From the NCBI GenBank assembly GCA_027943335.1, contig BSBK01000873.1, positions 1,252,001 to 1,316,000 on the forward strand: a stretch of 64,000 bases of DNA. The letters run 5' to 3'. The translations under genes and the position numbers were made by a program. The DNA is from Chamaecyparis obtusa (taxonomy: Eukaryota; Streptophyta; Pinopsida; Cupressales; Cupressaceae). The notes beneath the pieces were generated by a model. That model had not been told where the DNA came from, did no database searches, and saw only the letters and a list, made by a program, of their open reading frames with translations. Below, one piece after another: positions 22,231 through 33,900 of this stretch (positions are counted from its first letter, which is position 1; each line of letters starts with the position of its first letter).

Positions 22231-25200
22231 CTCTTCTCAATAGTTGCCTCCCCTCAATAGGATGATAGGATACAAGACACATATGGCATGGAGGAGAGAA
22301 GGGGGGGTATTACAGTCTAGATCAAAGCAAAGGAATATATAGATAGGGATTACCTTACAACAATCTAGTATATACATCACAACATCAAAGAGATAGAAAG
22401 ATCTTTGAACAAGAAGCAAAAGGAAAATACAACAATAGATATATCAATCTGAGTACATACATCAGTGATTAGTAGAAGTGCATACTCAGAGAGGACACCA
22501 ATCAAGAAGCCCACAATAGAAAGGAGATATCAAACTAATACTACAGTCACTAAAAAGATCTTACAGCTGTACAAACCCCATACAGACTTGTCATAAATTC
22601 ACTAATATATTTATTGTGCTAACATTCTTACTATTAGAAAAATGTTATTGTATATATATACACAATAAATGATGATAAAGCCTATGTTGACTATCATATG
22701 TTATTGCTAATAATTGTATTGCTTAAGATGACAATGATGTTAAGTGTTTGAGTGCCTGAAACCCACCTTGCAAGGGAAAGGGCTTGAGTTGTAAGACCAG
22801 GGTTGCGATGGGCTAGAGAGGAGGTCATTCTAGTAGGATTGTTGCAGCCTAGGACAAGGCACTCAATAAGTCAAGTCACCCCTTACAACCTCCACCAAAT
22901 TCCACAAGGTGGCAACTATTTGCAAGGAGATGTGATATGATAGGGGAAAGGAGATACAAGCCACCAAGCATAAGATCCCTTCTAAATTTTGTCCTGATTT
23001 TTCAATTTTAGTGTATAGACATTTCATCAAACACTTGACATGCGAGGTTACTGTATACTGATCTCTGAGATTAATGCTTATTTTTGTTTCTTGATTAAGG
23101 TGGTTTTTCACACATGCCAACAAAAGAAATATTACCAATAACTTTTCATCAAATTGGATTAACAAATACTCCCTATCAATGTTGTCAAATAACTTTAAAG
23201 TTCTGAAATGTTCACTCATTCTGCAATGACAAAATGACAAGCATTTTGCATACAATAATAATCAATAATATTCAGAGATACCACATAGACATAATGTCAA
23301 ACAGTTGGTGTACGGGGTTTGGTCTAAATTTTCTGAGTTCCTATTGCCTGATTGTAACTGCAATTTGATACCTAACTTCATAATAGTCTCACAAGTTCTC
23401 AATGCACAAGTTAGCAAACACTTGTGTGAAATGAACATTCAACTATTGTCATTACAAGTCATTATATTCTGAAGAAACACCCATACAATAGTGGCATTTA
23501 ATCAAACAAATTGCATTTAATCATAATATCTAGCAATAGCTATTAGATCTTCACAGACATTACATCGAACACTTGTCTTGCTTCTTCTAAATAGAAAAGT
23601 ACTCTCACTATTTATTTGAAATCTGGAACTAATCTTCCTACACCAAACCATACAACAAAATAACAGTCTCTCAGCAGTCACTTCAACATATGTATTTCTA
23701 GATTTATCGAGCAATATATATCAACATTATGCTTATTTTATTAATCTCATTTATTACTCATATACCTTAATTTGAAAGTTGTACCTATCCACATTTCAAT
23801 TTACAAACCCCAAATCTCCAGTTATTATGCAATAAGCTGATATTAACAATTATGTTGAAAGATGAAAAGAATGGATAACTATCAACATAAACACAATAAG
23901 TACAAAGTAACTGTAGCTATCAACATAAACTCATTAAAAAGTAACTGTAGCTATCAACATAAACACAATAAGTACAAAACACACTTTTTCAAAACTACAA
24001 GCTCCAACACCCACTAATAGCCAAAGAATTTCAAACTATGAGAAAATAGAACAATAATCAATAGTTGACTAATACTGCTGATTGTTTGAGAAGATGAAAC
24101 AATAAGTCATAGACCAAGACTTTCACCTCATCCAAATTAGAGAGTAACTACATGATAAGAAACAACACACATATAATGAGCACAAATGAATCTTACTCTA
24201 AAGGATGAGCTCCATCAGCCACTAAAAGCTATAAGATGAGTGGAATAACAACTTCATTCAACACTTTCAAATTGTCTAGTTTCTTGTACATTGTATTTTG
24301 ACATTTGTCAATATTTTCTTTGCATTTCATTCCCAGGCCTACATTGATATCAAAATAAGGTTGAATGAGAAGATCAAATTTATATGCTAAATTTAAAGCA
24401 CATTCATTCTTATTTTGAATGTCTGTAAAGATTTCAATGAGCAATTTCTAATTTTAGAGTTGGCACAATTTCTTTAAATAGGGATTGTATTACATAAGCT
24501 AGTAGTAAGCCTCACTATAGTAAGCCTCTAAGATACTGAATTTTGTTGAATATATTCCTATGTAGTAAGCCTAAACTATAAAGGCATGTAACACAGGCAA
24601 ATGGAATTGAAAGGTCAACATGTACCTAAAGGGGTTCATTAAAGGTTGTTTTGTTGATCCTAGTCTATCAAAGGGATCTAAAGGCCTATAAGGTTTTTGA
24701 CCAATGTAATAGGGTCTCTAAGGACAATTTAAAAGGTTGTGAAAGCACCAAAGAGTGCCCAAAGTTGTAATGTGCCATGTTGGCAATTAAGGCCTGATAA
24801 GGCTTATAGGAGATTTAGGAAGTTTTAGGAGATTTGATAGGTTTATAGGCCTTTAAGAAGGCTAAGGAATAGAGATAAACACTTAATGGTTATAAGTTGT
24901 CAAAGTTGACACTTTAGTGTCAACTAGACAACAAAATTTTAGTTTGTATTAGTTTGTAACTAGCCAGCAACAGTCAGATAACTGACTGTTATGGTTATGC
25001 AGGAGGATAAACTACTTTTGGAAGCCTATTTGGTAGGAGGCATGGAGAGGTCCTGTTGAATAGGCCCTAGATTAGTGACCCTAGAACCAAGGGTTTGGTG
25101 GCAAATGAGTTGGGTGAAGGGTAGAACCTTGTAAGTTTGAAATCCATTATTTCTCAACCTCTAGAAAGACTGTTTCAGTATTTGGAGTCATGGGAGCAAG

Positions 25201-25785
25201 TGGAGTTAGGGATTGCTTTGTAAAAGTGGAATAGCACAACTTGGCCTCAGGTCAATAGCATGAGAGCACCTCATTATTGTCTATCAAATCCTAGTGGTAT
25301 TGGAGTTGCTCATCTAAATCCTTCTTCAAATTTTGCATGTCTACTCACACAAGGTCCACATGGAGAAAGTAAGCTCTAGAAGTTCATGAACCTTGATCTT
25401 ACTTATCTCCATAATCTCAATAGAAGATGGTAGACAAATTGATAGCAAAGATGCAGAAACAAAGGGATGATTTGGGGAAACATTATGAATGGATATAGGC
25501 TATAAGCATGAATCCAGATTAGAATGTCACATAATATCATATAAACAACAAAAACACCATAAACTTGTAATCATAACATCATGATCATACCATCGTATCA
25601 TCATATGCTTCAAGTTCAACATCAAAATAGTAAATGTCAAATGATAAATCATAACATCAAGTTCAAGTAAAGGAAATAGATCCTGTATAACCATATTTGT
25701 TTGTCATACCCTTTTTGCAAGGAACTCAAAAATTATTCAAATTAAACAAGTATGAACTGTAAGAGACTAAGAAAGAAGGCAAAGG
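22231..25785. other. AT-rich non-coding stretch, no gene recognised
   Basis: Only short chance ORFs, none with a recognisable motif. A 16-base inverted match (AGTAGTAAGCCTCACT near 24,491 and its complement near 22,030) brackets about 2.5 kb, and a ~38-base unit (GTAACTGTAGCTATCAACAT...) is repeated at 23,876-23,985. I looked for further exons of the Mpv17-like fragment here and found none. Confidence 0.4.
23876..23985. repeat. Short tandem repeat, ~3 units
   Basis: CTATCAACATAAACACAATA with GTAACTGTAG between units. Three copies, the middle one shortened. Confidence 0.75.
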
Positions 25786-25791
25786 TGTTAC

Positions 25792-26105
25792 CTCACTACG
25801 ATGATAGTAATAATGAGACAAAGAACCATGAAGACTAAATCCAAGGAGACCAGATCTGAACATCCGGGTTTGATCAAATTCAAAAATTGGTTTGCCTTCA
25901 TAGCACTATCAAGTCAACAACATGAGCATTATTTTGTGTTTAGAGTGTCATCAATGTTTTTAAATATAGAATGAAATGGTTGTAAGTATGCATTTCTACC
26001 ACATGCAAATGATTTTGAGATACAAACCTGTGCAATCCAATCTCCCAAGGAATAGACAGCACCACTTATCGCCATCTTTGCTAAAATAGGATTTGTCATA
26101 AAGCG
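25792..26105 (-). pseudogene. Two exons of an Mpv17/PMP22-family gene (captured or relic)
   Basis: The minus strand carries RFMTNPILAKMAISGAVYSL plus GDWIAQ at 26,105-26,028, then a GT donor (GTTTGT). After an intron with its AG at 25,906-25,907 comes a 38-codon exon, 25,905-25,792, reading CYEGKPIFEFDQTRMFRSGL and then LGFSLHGSLSHYYY, ending at a GTAACA donor. Both junctions are phase 0 and neither exon has a stop. These are hallmark stretches of plant Mpv17/PMP22 (peroxisomal/mitochondrial 22-kDa) membrane proteins. A codon-level stop lies just upstream of 26,105, and the downstream exons of the family were not found. Only about 60 residues of the ~200-residue domain remain. It lies ~600 bp beyond the stop of the SET-transposase gene on the same strand, suggesting a host gene fragment captured by the CACTA element. 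Confidence 0.75.
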
Positions 26106-26224
26106 ATGTTAGAATAGTTACTAAAATGGTCATAAATTATGTTCTTATAGTAAAATAATACTTTGACTTAAGAAAAAAACTACACAATATTAAAACATGA
26201 CATTGTGCTTTTAAAACTAAAAAG

Positions 26225-26400
26225 GTACCTGTAATGAAGAACTTCATTTTGACTTGCTAATTGGTTGTCACTCTAAACTCTAAGCTTGTCTTTAAAGTTT
26301 GAGCTTCACTTGGTTTCGAGAATAGTTTAATATTCTCTACCAAACAAGGCCAACCACGTGAAGGTGGAAGCTCATTTGCCCCCCCCCCCTAACATCACTC
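26225..26400 (-). other. Possible further exon and poly-C run
   Basis: On the minus strand an almost open stretch (LPPSRGWPCLVENIKLFS, then one TAG) ends in a good donor, TTACAG|GTACCT, near 26,229. It could be an upstream exon of the Mpv17-like fragment or of another captured gene; I do not recognise the protein. A run of 11 C lies at about 26,379-26,390. Confidence 0.3.
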
Positions 26401-26660
26401 TAAATTCCCCATTAACATTTAATAACATTCATTCATTCATCCATTTTTGAAATATAACATTCAATCATTATAATCACATGATAACATTCATTAACACATA
26501 AAATTCATTAACACACAACATTCATGAATAATTCATTAACACAAAATTCATTAACACACAACATTTATGAATAATTCGCACATAAAATTCATTAACACAC
26601 AACATTCATGAAGAATTCATTAACACATCATTCATCAACATTACTAGTACAAAATTACAT
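26400..26660. repeat. Degenerate ATTCATTAACACA repeat array
   Basis: More than ten variants of ATTCATTAACACA and AACATTCATGAATAATTC in 260 bp, just 3' of the stop of the SET-transposase gene. Its position fits a 3' subterminal repeat block of the CACTA element. Confidence 0.65.
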
Positions 26661-27536
26661 TCATTAAGACAACGTTCTTTCATTAGCAAAAAATGTTAAT
26701 TACAATCATTTCTTTTTGGGTTTCTTGCTACTTTTTTTAATCATGTAATTTTTAAGAGGAAGATCAATGTCCTGCTCATTCCCCTCCTCTACTGATTCTA
26801 ATTCCAATGCGTGTCTCCTCCTAATCTATTCAGGAACATGAGGCCACTGCGCCAAAGGGGGGTCCACTGCAATAACAACTACTTCATGAGTTAAATTCAC
26901 ACCATTTTATATTAGTGAATTCCAAGTATTTATTTAAGTAAAAGAACTATAAATCAAAAAATTAATTTAAAAGAACAAAACATAGATTTTCTTTACCTGA
27001 ATGTGCCACATGATCTACATGGTGATCAGTCTGAACATCCTCCGACACTCGTTCAGCATGACATGATTTTGTATCCGCTAAAATATACACAAAAAGGTTA
27101 CACCAAGTTCAATTTAAGATGTTAAATTGTATTAATAATTACATAATTAGTTTTAAATATCAAATGAGCACCTCCATGGATAGTATGATGCATATCAGGG
27201 GCTTCATGATGTGGTGTATGATTTATGTCACGATTAAGAGGCTGCATTGCAATGTCATGCACATTATTATCAAATAGATTGTTGCTCAAGTATTCAATTT
27301 CTAATATATTTTTTGGCATATTTACCTGTGCACATGATGTAGGAGACTCTTTGGTTGGGCCAGTGGAAGCTTGTCATAGGTGTTCAGCCATGACTTGATA
27401 GCCTTCCTTGAAGGCAATTTTTTTGTGTTCTTCCATGGCCTCTAAATTAAAATCAGAGCCCTGCATTTTTTGATTAAACAAAATTATTTGCATTTTATAA
27501 ATAATTTTTCTCTGCAATTCATTTACTACTACTTAC

Positions 27537-27998
27537 AATTCATGCTTTAATTTTTGAATATCCACTAGAGCCAAGTCTGTGTTGCCCAATCTTTTGCAGC
27601 CTGGCCTTTGTTGACATTGATGTGTCCTCCAACCTATGAAAAGTTTGAAATATGTTAGATGATATAGATATAAAGATCACTAATTAGTGCATTATTACAT
27701 TGTACTAGTAGTTAATACTATTGCATACCTTCTCACATTTTCTGGTGTAATTCCTCTTTGAACATCCCCTTTCTCCTCTGCATCCAAAATGAACTCATTC
27801 CAATTCCTCACTGAAATAAAGGGAGGAGGCTCGTACTTTGGGTTTTGGACGAGACTCTTTCTATATGAGTCCCTCATAGTCTTAAGATGTTTGCAAGCTC
27901 TTTCTAAAATTTTCTTCTTGTCAAAAATATTATTACCAAACTCATGCTCTAAATCTTTAACGAGCTGATCTTTTAATTTTTTTTCTTGCAAGTTCCAC
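27537..27998 (-). pseudogene. Transposase_24 (Ptta/En/Spm)-like exons
   Basis: Two exons (27,998-27,729 and 27,633-27,537) give a helical, charged segment starting RWNLQEKKLKDQLVKDLEHE. It is followed by the family's typical order: a run of aromatic and basic residues, PPPFI, a Trp, then a Lys/Arg-rich and GSSGYSK end. It would bind DNA at the subterminal repeats, as TNPA does in En/Spm; that role is inferred from the family. A TGA lies near the end of the second exon. Confidence 0.65.
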
Positions 27999-29495
27999 CT
28001 TTTAAGAAAAAACACAAAATTGTTAGATATAGCTAGTAAAAGAAAAGACCCGAATGAAAAGAAAAATACTGTACCAATTAATGATATGAAAAAAAAATAG
28101 TGGGATAAAGTTAGTTCACTTATGATGTTCCACCTTGTACGTATGGTGGGCCCGAATAGATGCAGTGCGAGGTCATAAAGCTTCTTATAAAATGTATCAT
28201 TTCCTGCAAAAAATGTCATGGGATAATCAATCCAAAACTTGTTATGAATAGGTAAATGCTTATTACAATATAAAAAATAATTATTTAAAGTACTTGGAAG
28301 CTTAGGACATTTTAAAGGCATCGATTCATTATTGTCAATCAACAATGACGTCTGCATAACTCCTGTGGTAGAAACACGGGTAGATCCAGGAAACGATGGT
28401 GAATTATCACCAATACATGTACTCTAATCTGTATCTGGTGTACCAAATGGTGCCACCGATGTATCTCCTACTCCAAAAAAATAATCCACTATGTGATGCA
28501 CCCAAGATTAAAGTACAAATTATCAAATCATAATTAACACAAAACCAAATATAGCAAAACAAGGATTTACCAACTGGCATACACTATGAAGGTGTCGATG
28601 TTTGCATGCCCCTTGTTGCTGACATTACACTCGGCAATCTCAAATGGACATCCGTCGACCTCCTAGGAGGAGTCTCCTGCACTTGATGACCTGAACAATA
28701 CATTGTTAGCAAAGACATTTTGAAATAATAAAATTAAGAGTTAACTTAAGAAGTTTTTGAATGTTCCAAAGAAAAAATTCCTTGTAACTTGTCAAGTAAA
28801 GGATTATTTTACTTAAGGCAGCCAGAGCTCTACTAGTACCAGCCTCACCGCGTTGTCCTTGACCAAGTTCTGGATCAGTTGCCAAAAATTCCTGTAACAA
28901 GAACACATATTACATATTTTACTTCACAACATAAAAGAGTATAAAATATAAACCTTTATTGAAATGTTGTTATAACTAAAGATTCATTACTGCTTACTTC
29001 ATAACAATGTGCTTGTGCTCTCAATTTAGATAGCTTCTTCATCATCTCCTCGGTTGGAATATTTGCTTCATCCAAAATTCTCATTATTTCTAAATTGATT
29101 TTTTAAATTTTTTTCTTCAACATAATTGTTACATTGGGTGTTTTCACAATATCATCATCAGAAGGGGTAACTATTGCCTCTGTACAAACTGCAGGTGCTT
29201 TTCCCCTATCCTGAACATCAAATTGTGATAGGAATATCAGTAAAACTATCATAAAAACTCTAAAACCGTAAACAATAAAATGTAATAATATAACATTTTT
29301 CAACTATCTAATTTGTACAATTTCAATAAGGTTTACCCTTGCTGAAGAATGGGTGGGAGAAGCATCCTCGTCGCCTCTATCATGTGTGGGATCCATATCG
29401 TCCTATGACAAAGATTAAATATAAAAACTTCAGCAAACTAAAAGCAATAGACTTAGCAAAAAAAAATTATTAATAAAATGGTATATAGTACTTAC

Positions 29496-30239
29496 CACCC
29501 TCACGATAGTATCTTTGTTTGTATCTATGCGATTTAAATGGTAATCTATTAGCAGTTCTTCCCCTGCACTTATTGATTTTATTGCACATAGAAAAACTTG
29601 ATTCCCCTCACGCACCTAAAATATGGAATTGGGTTGCTTATTAGTTGAGGAAGGTCACGTACTATTTATAAAACCCACAATATTACCTATTTCTTTTGGT
29701 CTCCCATCAATGTACATTGCAAATCTTTTACTTTGATCATTTTCTTTCCATTGTATATAATTAGCTGACAGTGCATACCTACGCATACTTTTTTTATATT
29801 GAACAATCCACATCCAATTATTGTAATTGTAACATGAACCGACATACTTGAACAATTCAAAAACTTTGTTGTAACATACCTTTATCCCATCCATGGAAAA
29901 TAGGCCCAAACCATGTAATGAGGATGGAGCAATGCGATATATCCTCTCATTAACACAAAAATCAGTGTTAATTGGAGGTAGATCATTGGGTACCCATTCT
30001 TTCTCAATGTGTGTGTACCGAAAGTGCACCTTGATGTCGCCTTTGGTCTCATCATCATAAAAACATGACCCCCCATTAGCAAGGAAAAATTGCATGCGTT
30101 TATCAAATTTTTTTCTAATCTTTTGACCTCTAGTTGATCTCCCTATTTTAGCCGTACTACATGTAGAACTTTCATCTAGCATTCCCTCATTTCCCTCATT
30201 CGATGTAGATAGATCTGAAAAGTACCTATTTGGTGGGTC
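29496..30239 (-). pseudogene. SET-domain exon
   Basis: A single 248-codon exon, 744 bp, bounded by TTGTAG|GAC and GTG|GTAAGT. It begins DPPNRYFSDLSTSN, has a basic patch (RGQKIRKKFDKR), then the SET fold with CYNYNNWMWIVQYKKSMRRY and RFAMYIDGRPKEIGNIVGF. Two stops interrupt it (after INST and after SIF). The order of motifs is that of a complete, if short, SET domain; no pre-SET or post-SET cysteine cluster is seen, and an expected Cys after PN is Ser here. Confidence 0.8.
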
Positions 30240-30927
30240 CTACAATCCATCAAATGAGATATTGTCATGTCCCCGCTTCAAATAGAATTTTGATAATATT
30301 TAAATAATATATATAGAATAATCAAGTCATGACCCATACATACGGTTCTTCATTGTCTATACGTGAGGGATATAAAATGTACTAAGTTGAAAGTGATTAT
30401 ATAATTATATTTCTATACGGTTCTTCTTTGTCTATATATACATTATATGATTATATAATATGTCTATTTATAACATACGTGCTCAGTGATAAACAAGAAG
30501 AATATAAGAAAATTATGTCTATTTATTGACTTATACCTGCCGATCCATGTCACTATGCATGATCCATGCCAAAGGGGTTAAATTTCTTGCATATGTTAAT
30601 CATTTATCTTAAGTTAGCTAAAAATTACATGATACGTGTGCTACAAATAACTTAGAAGACAACATGAACAATATGCAACATCATAAACATGAACAAATTT
30701 ACCTTATATATGGAATGCAAGATCGTCAATAGAAGGGGTGATGATGTCTATAGTCAATTGCCTATTTGCAAAAAGGGTGATAATCAAACACAATATATAC
30801 ATGTATCAACAACAATTAATTGAGCATCGTAAGCAAAACATTGGTAATTATAAATCACATATGTTGCAATCATTACAATTGAAAGCAATAAATCATGTCA
30901 ATCATTTCATTGATCATTTCAATTATG

Positions 30928-33900
30928 TCATTGATCATCATCATCATCATCATCATGACCATCATGACCATCATCATCGCCATCATCACCATCACCATCA
31001 TCATCGCCATGATCATGATCATGATCATGATCATGATCATCACCATCATCTTGATCTTCATCATCTGCTTCTTCATCATCTTCAATATCTTCTTCTTCCA
31101 TAACATTATACTTTATTGGCCTTCCTCTTGGATCATGTCTAACAACAAATGACCAACCCTGTTTATGTGGAACCTCTGAGTAAAATACTTGCTCACATTG
31201 GCTTGGAAGAAACTAGGGGTCATCTCCAACTGGCTCAAATGACCTTGTATTAATATTGTAAATCCATTATCATGTTGAATAATAGTTCTATCTGGATAAT
31301 TTTGATTCAGTCGTAGCCTGTACCATTTGTCGACGAATAGAACTACTTTGAAGGAGTTAAAGTCACACTCAATTATACCATCCAAGATGTCATAGTATTT
31401 ATTTTGAGATTGTTGAGGATGTATGTCATTTCTAGATGATATATTTGTGACCTCAAAAACTGCAGTTATCCCAGAATCACAAGTTTTCTTTGTTTCATCC
31501 AACTTTTTTATGCGAAATTTGTGGCCATGATAGTACATAGCTTTGTGGTGCTTGACTTGCAATTTTTTAAGTGTGTGTAAATTATTTGCATCGTGAGTTG
31601 ATACAAAAAATATGAGTCATGATCATTAATAAATTTGTACGTACCTCTCCACCTCTTAAACCATGTGCTAGATCAATTACCATTGGCGTAACATTGGAAT
31701 CTCCATTATGATGAGCTTCTCTAACCAATGAAGCAATACTTTTCCATGTTAATGAGCAACCATTTTGTTGACATTGTTTAATCCATACCATCATCCAATT
31801 AAGATTGTTTGCAATATACAAATGTATTGCATCCCACTCTCGACCAACTGTATCAAAAAAATACACCAATTATAAATAACTTATATTGAAGATTTATAAG
31901 AATTAATTAACTACAATAACATCTTAGATTTACCTTTCACTTTCCTCAATCTACCTTTGCCCATCAAGTACTCCCCTTCAAATTTGTTAATGGAGTTGGG
32001 ATCCCAAATATGATCTACATGGATCTTTGCTGCAAACTTAGGAAGATATTCACTAATGTACACCATGGTTTAGTATACCATATATCCCTCCACCATAGAA
32101 CCCTCAGGATGTGCTCTCTGTCGAACCAAGCCTTTCAAAAATTTTAAGTGCCTCTCAACCATCCACATTGACCTAGTTGGTATAGGTCCACACAATTCAA
32201 TCTCCTCAACTTGATGTATGAGGTAGTGTTCTTGTGCATTGAAAAAAATTGAAGGTAGACACTTTTGCATTTCACATATAAGAAGAAGAATTTTTCTCTT
32301 CCAATATTTTATATCTTCTTTATTGATTTCTTTAGATGACAACCACCTCATGTATTTTCCAAGATTATATATAACTTGTTTGTCATTGTTGGTGAAGTGG
32401 TGTGGGAGAGATAGAGGTAGAATGTACTGCAATATTTGTAAAATGATCTTGTCAATATTTTATAAAAGAATGCAATGAAAACTACATGCAGTATACTAAT
32501 ATATAGTGAATACAAAATAACATGAATTACCTTAATAAATGTATGCCAATTGTGTGTTTTCATCCCTGGCCCAAATTCACTTTTCTTTGATATGAGATCA
32601 TTTATGTTTGCAGTAAATCTTGTGGGAAATCATATTTTTTTATGATTTCTTTTATAGCATTGCTCTGCTGCTTCGACAATAACCAACTAAGGGCACTTGT
32701 ATCAATCTGGTCTCCATTTTTGTTTGATCGAATGAGATTTTTCATTGCATGGTTGGATTCTTCAATGTCACTACAAATTTTGACAATTTGGTCTTTGTCA
32801 CGCCTTCCATCCAAGATTTTCCATAATGTCTCTGTTACATTCTTTCCAATATGCATAGGATCAAACAAATGCATGATTGGGAGTTGCTCGTAGTATGGTA
32901 ACCTAGAAAACTACGTAGGATAAATTTTTAGTCCTTTTGGAAGTTGGTCATTGATGCCTTGATGACCTTCACAAGCATCAATTACATCATCAGTAAACAA
33001 AACATAATATCAAAATATAAATTTGAAACAACAACCATCAAATGGAATGACATTACCTCAACGATTTATTTTATTGTATGTTGACTTCCATAGGTGAGGT
33101 GTCATTCTCCATGGCTTTGATGTAGTCTCTTCTTTCCCATTGAAAATATGTTTTTTGGTAATTCGGTACTTATGATTTCTGTGGAGAAAGTGTCTATTCT
33201 CATCGAACACCTGCTTTCTTAAACTTTTTGAATGATGAGATTTCATCTTTGGACCACAAACTGGACATGCAAGTTTTCCCTTTGTCTAAAGACCTACAAG
33301 ATCATGTATAATTGGATTAAATGAGTTAAATTTGTGTTAGCACTATAAGATACCAAAAAAGAGGTGTTAAGAAGAGAACATACCATAAAAATGTGTTAGC
33401 CCAGGGGCATCATGTATTGTCCATACAAGCATTTCATGTAATTGAAATTGTCTTTGTCCTATTGGTCTAGAGATGTCATACATAGTGACCCCATTCCATA
33501 ACACCATCAACTCATCAATAAGGGGCTCAATATATACATTGATATCTTTAACTTGGTACTTACCTAGTTGAATGAACAAAAACATTACATAATTATTATG
33601 ACCATTTTGATGGATTATTAATAATAAATTAATTTAGATGACCATTAAATCAAAAAATACCTAGAACAATCAGTGCCAACATTATGTGCTCCCTCTTTAT
33701 GGACAACCAAGGAGGAATGTTATTATTGATAACAAAAATAGGCCACACCAAGTAAGTAGATCTCATCTCTCCAAAAGGATTAACACCGTCCGCTGCCAAT
33801 GAAAGCTTGAGATTACGAGGTTCTTCTTTAAAGTGTGGCCATTTTCCCTCTATTTCCTTAAATGCCGAACCATCCGCAAGCATTCGCATAATGTCATCTT

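Larger units (their letters stand above)
26706..30560 (-). pseudogene. CACTA accessory gene: SET domain fused to Transposase_24-like domain
   Basis: I read twelve exons: 30,560-30,537; 30,239-29,496; 29,402-29,337; 29,210-28,998; 28,891-28,813; 28,690-28,571; 28,488-28,134; 27,998-27,729; 27,633-27,537; 27,460-27,172; 27,077-26,997; 26,866-26,706. Every intron is GT-AG and the phase is kept throughout (833 codons with the stop). Residues ~105-250 are a SET domain: SSLHGLGLF, GNIVGFINST (in the place of NHSC, which is absent) and SISAGEELLIDY with the catalytic-type Tyr. Residues ~534-656 resemble En/Spm Transposase_24 (PPPFISVRNWNEFILDAEEK, then KIGQHRLGSSGYSK). The tail is basic (IKKSSKKPKKK), a likely nuclear signal. 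Eight in-frame stops (4 TAG, 3 TGA, 1 TAA) make it a pseudogene. The first exon is the least certain. Known: SET domains methylate lysines. Inferred: one protein. Confidence 0.75.

Noticed and set aside
22863..23255. 130-codon minus-strand ORF
   Set aside because: No recognisable motif, AT-driven composition, no supporting neighbours or splice context.
25794..25809. CACTACGATGATAG as the left CACTA tip
   Set aside because: It lies within the Mpv17-like exon (coding HRSE) and lacks a matching 3-bp duplication; the similarity is most likely chance.
30738..31152. Plus-strand His- or Ile-rich ORFs and a Met-rich minus-strand ORF
   Set aside because: Shadows of the CAT/GAT tract; the real frame is the Asp/His tail of the tnp2 protein on the minus strand.
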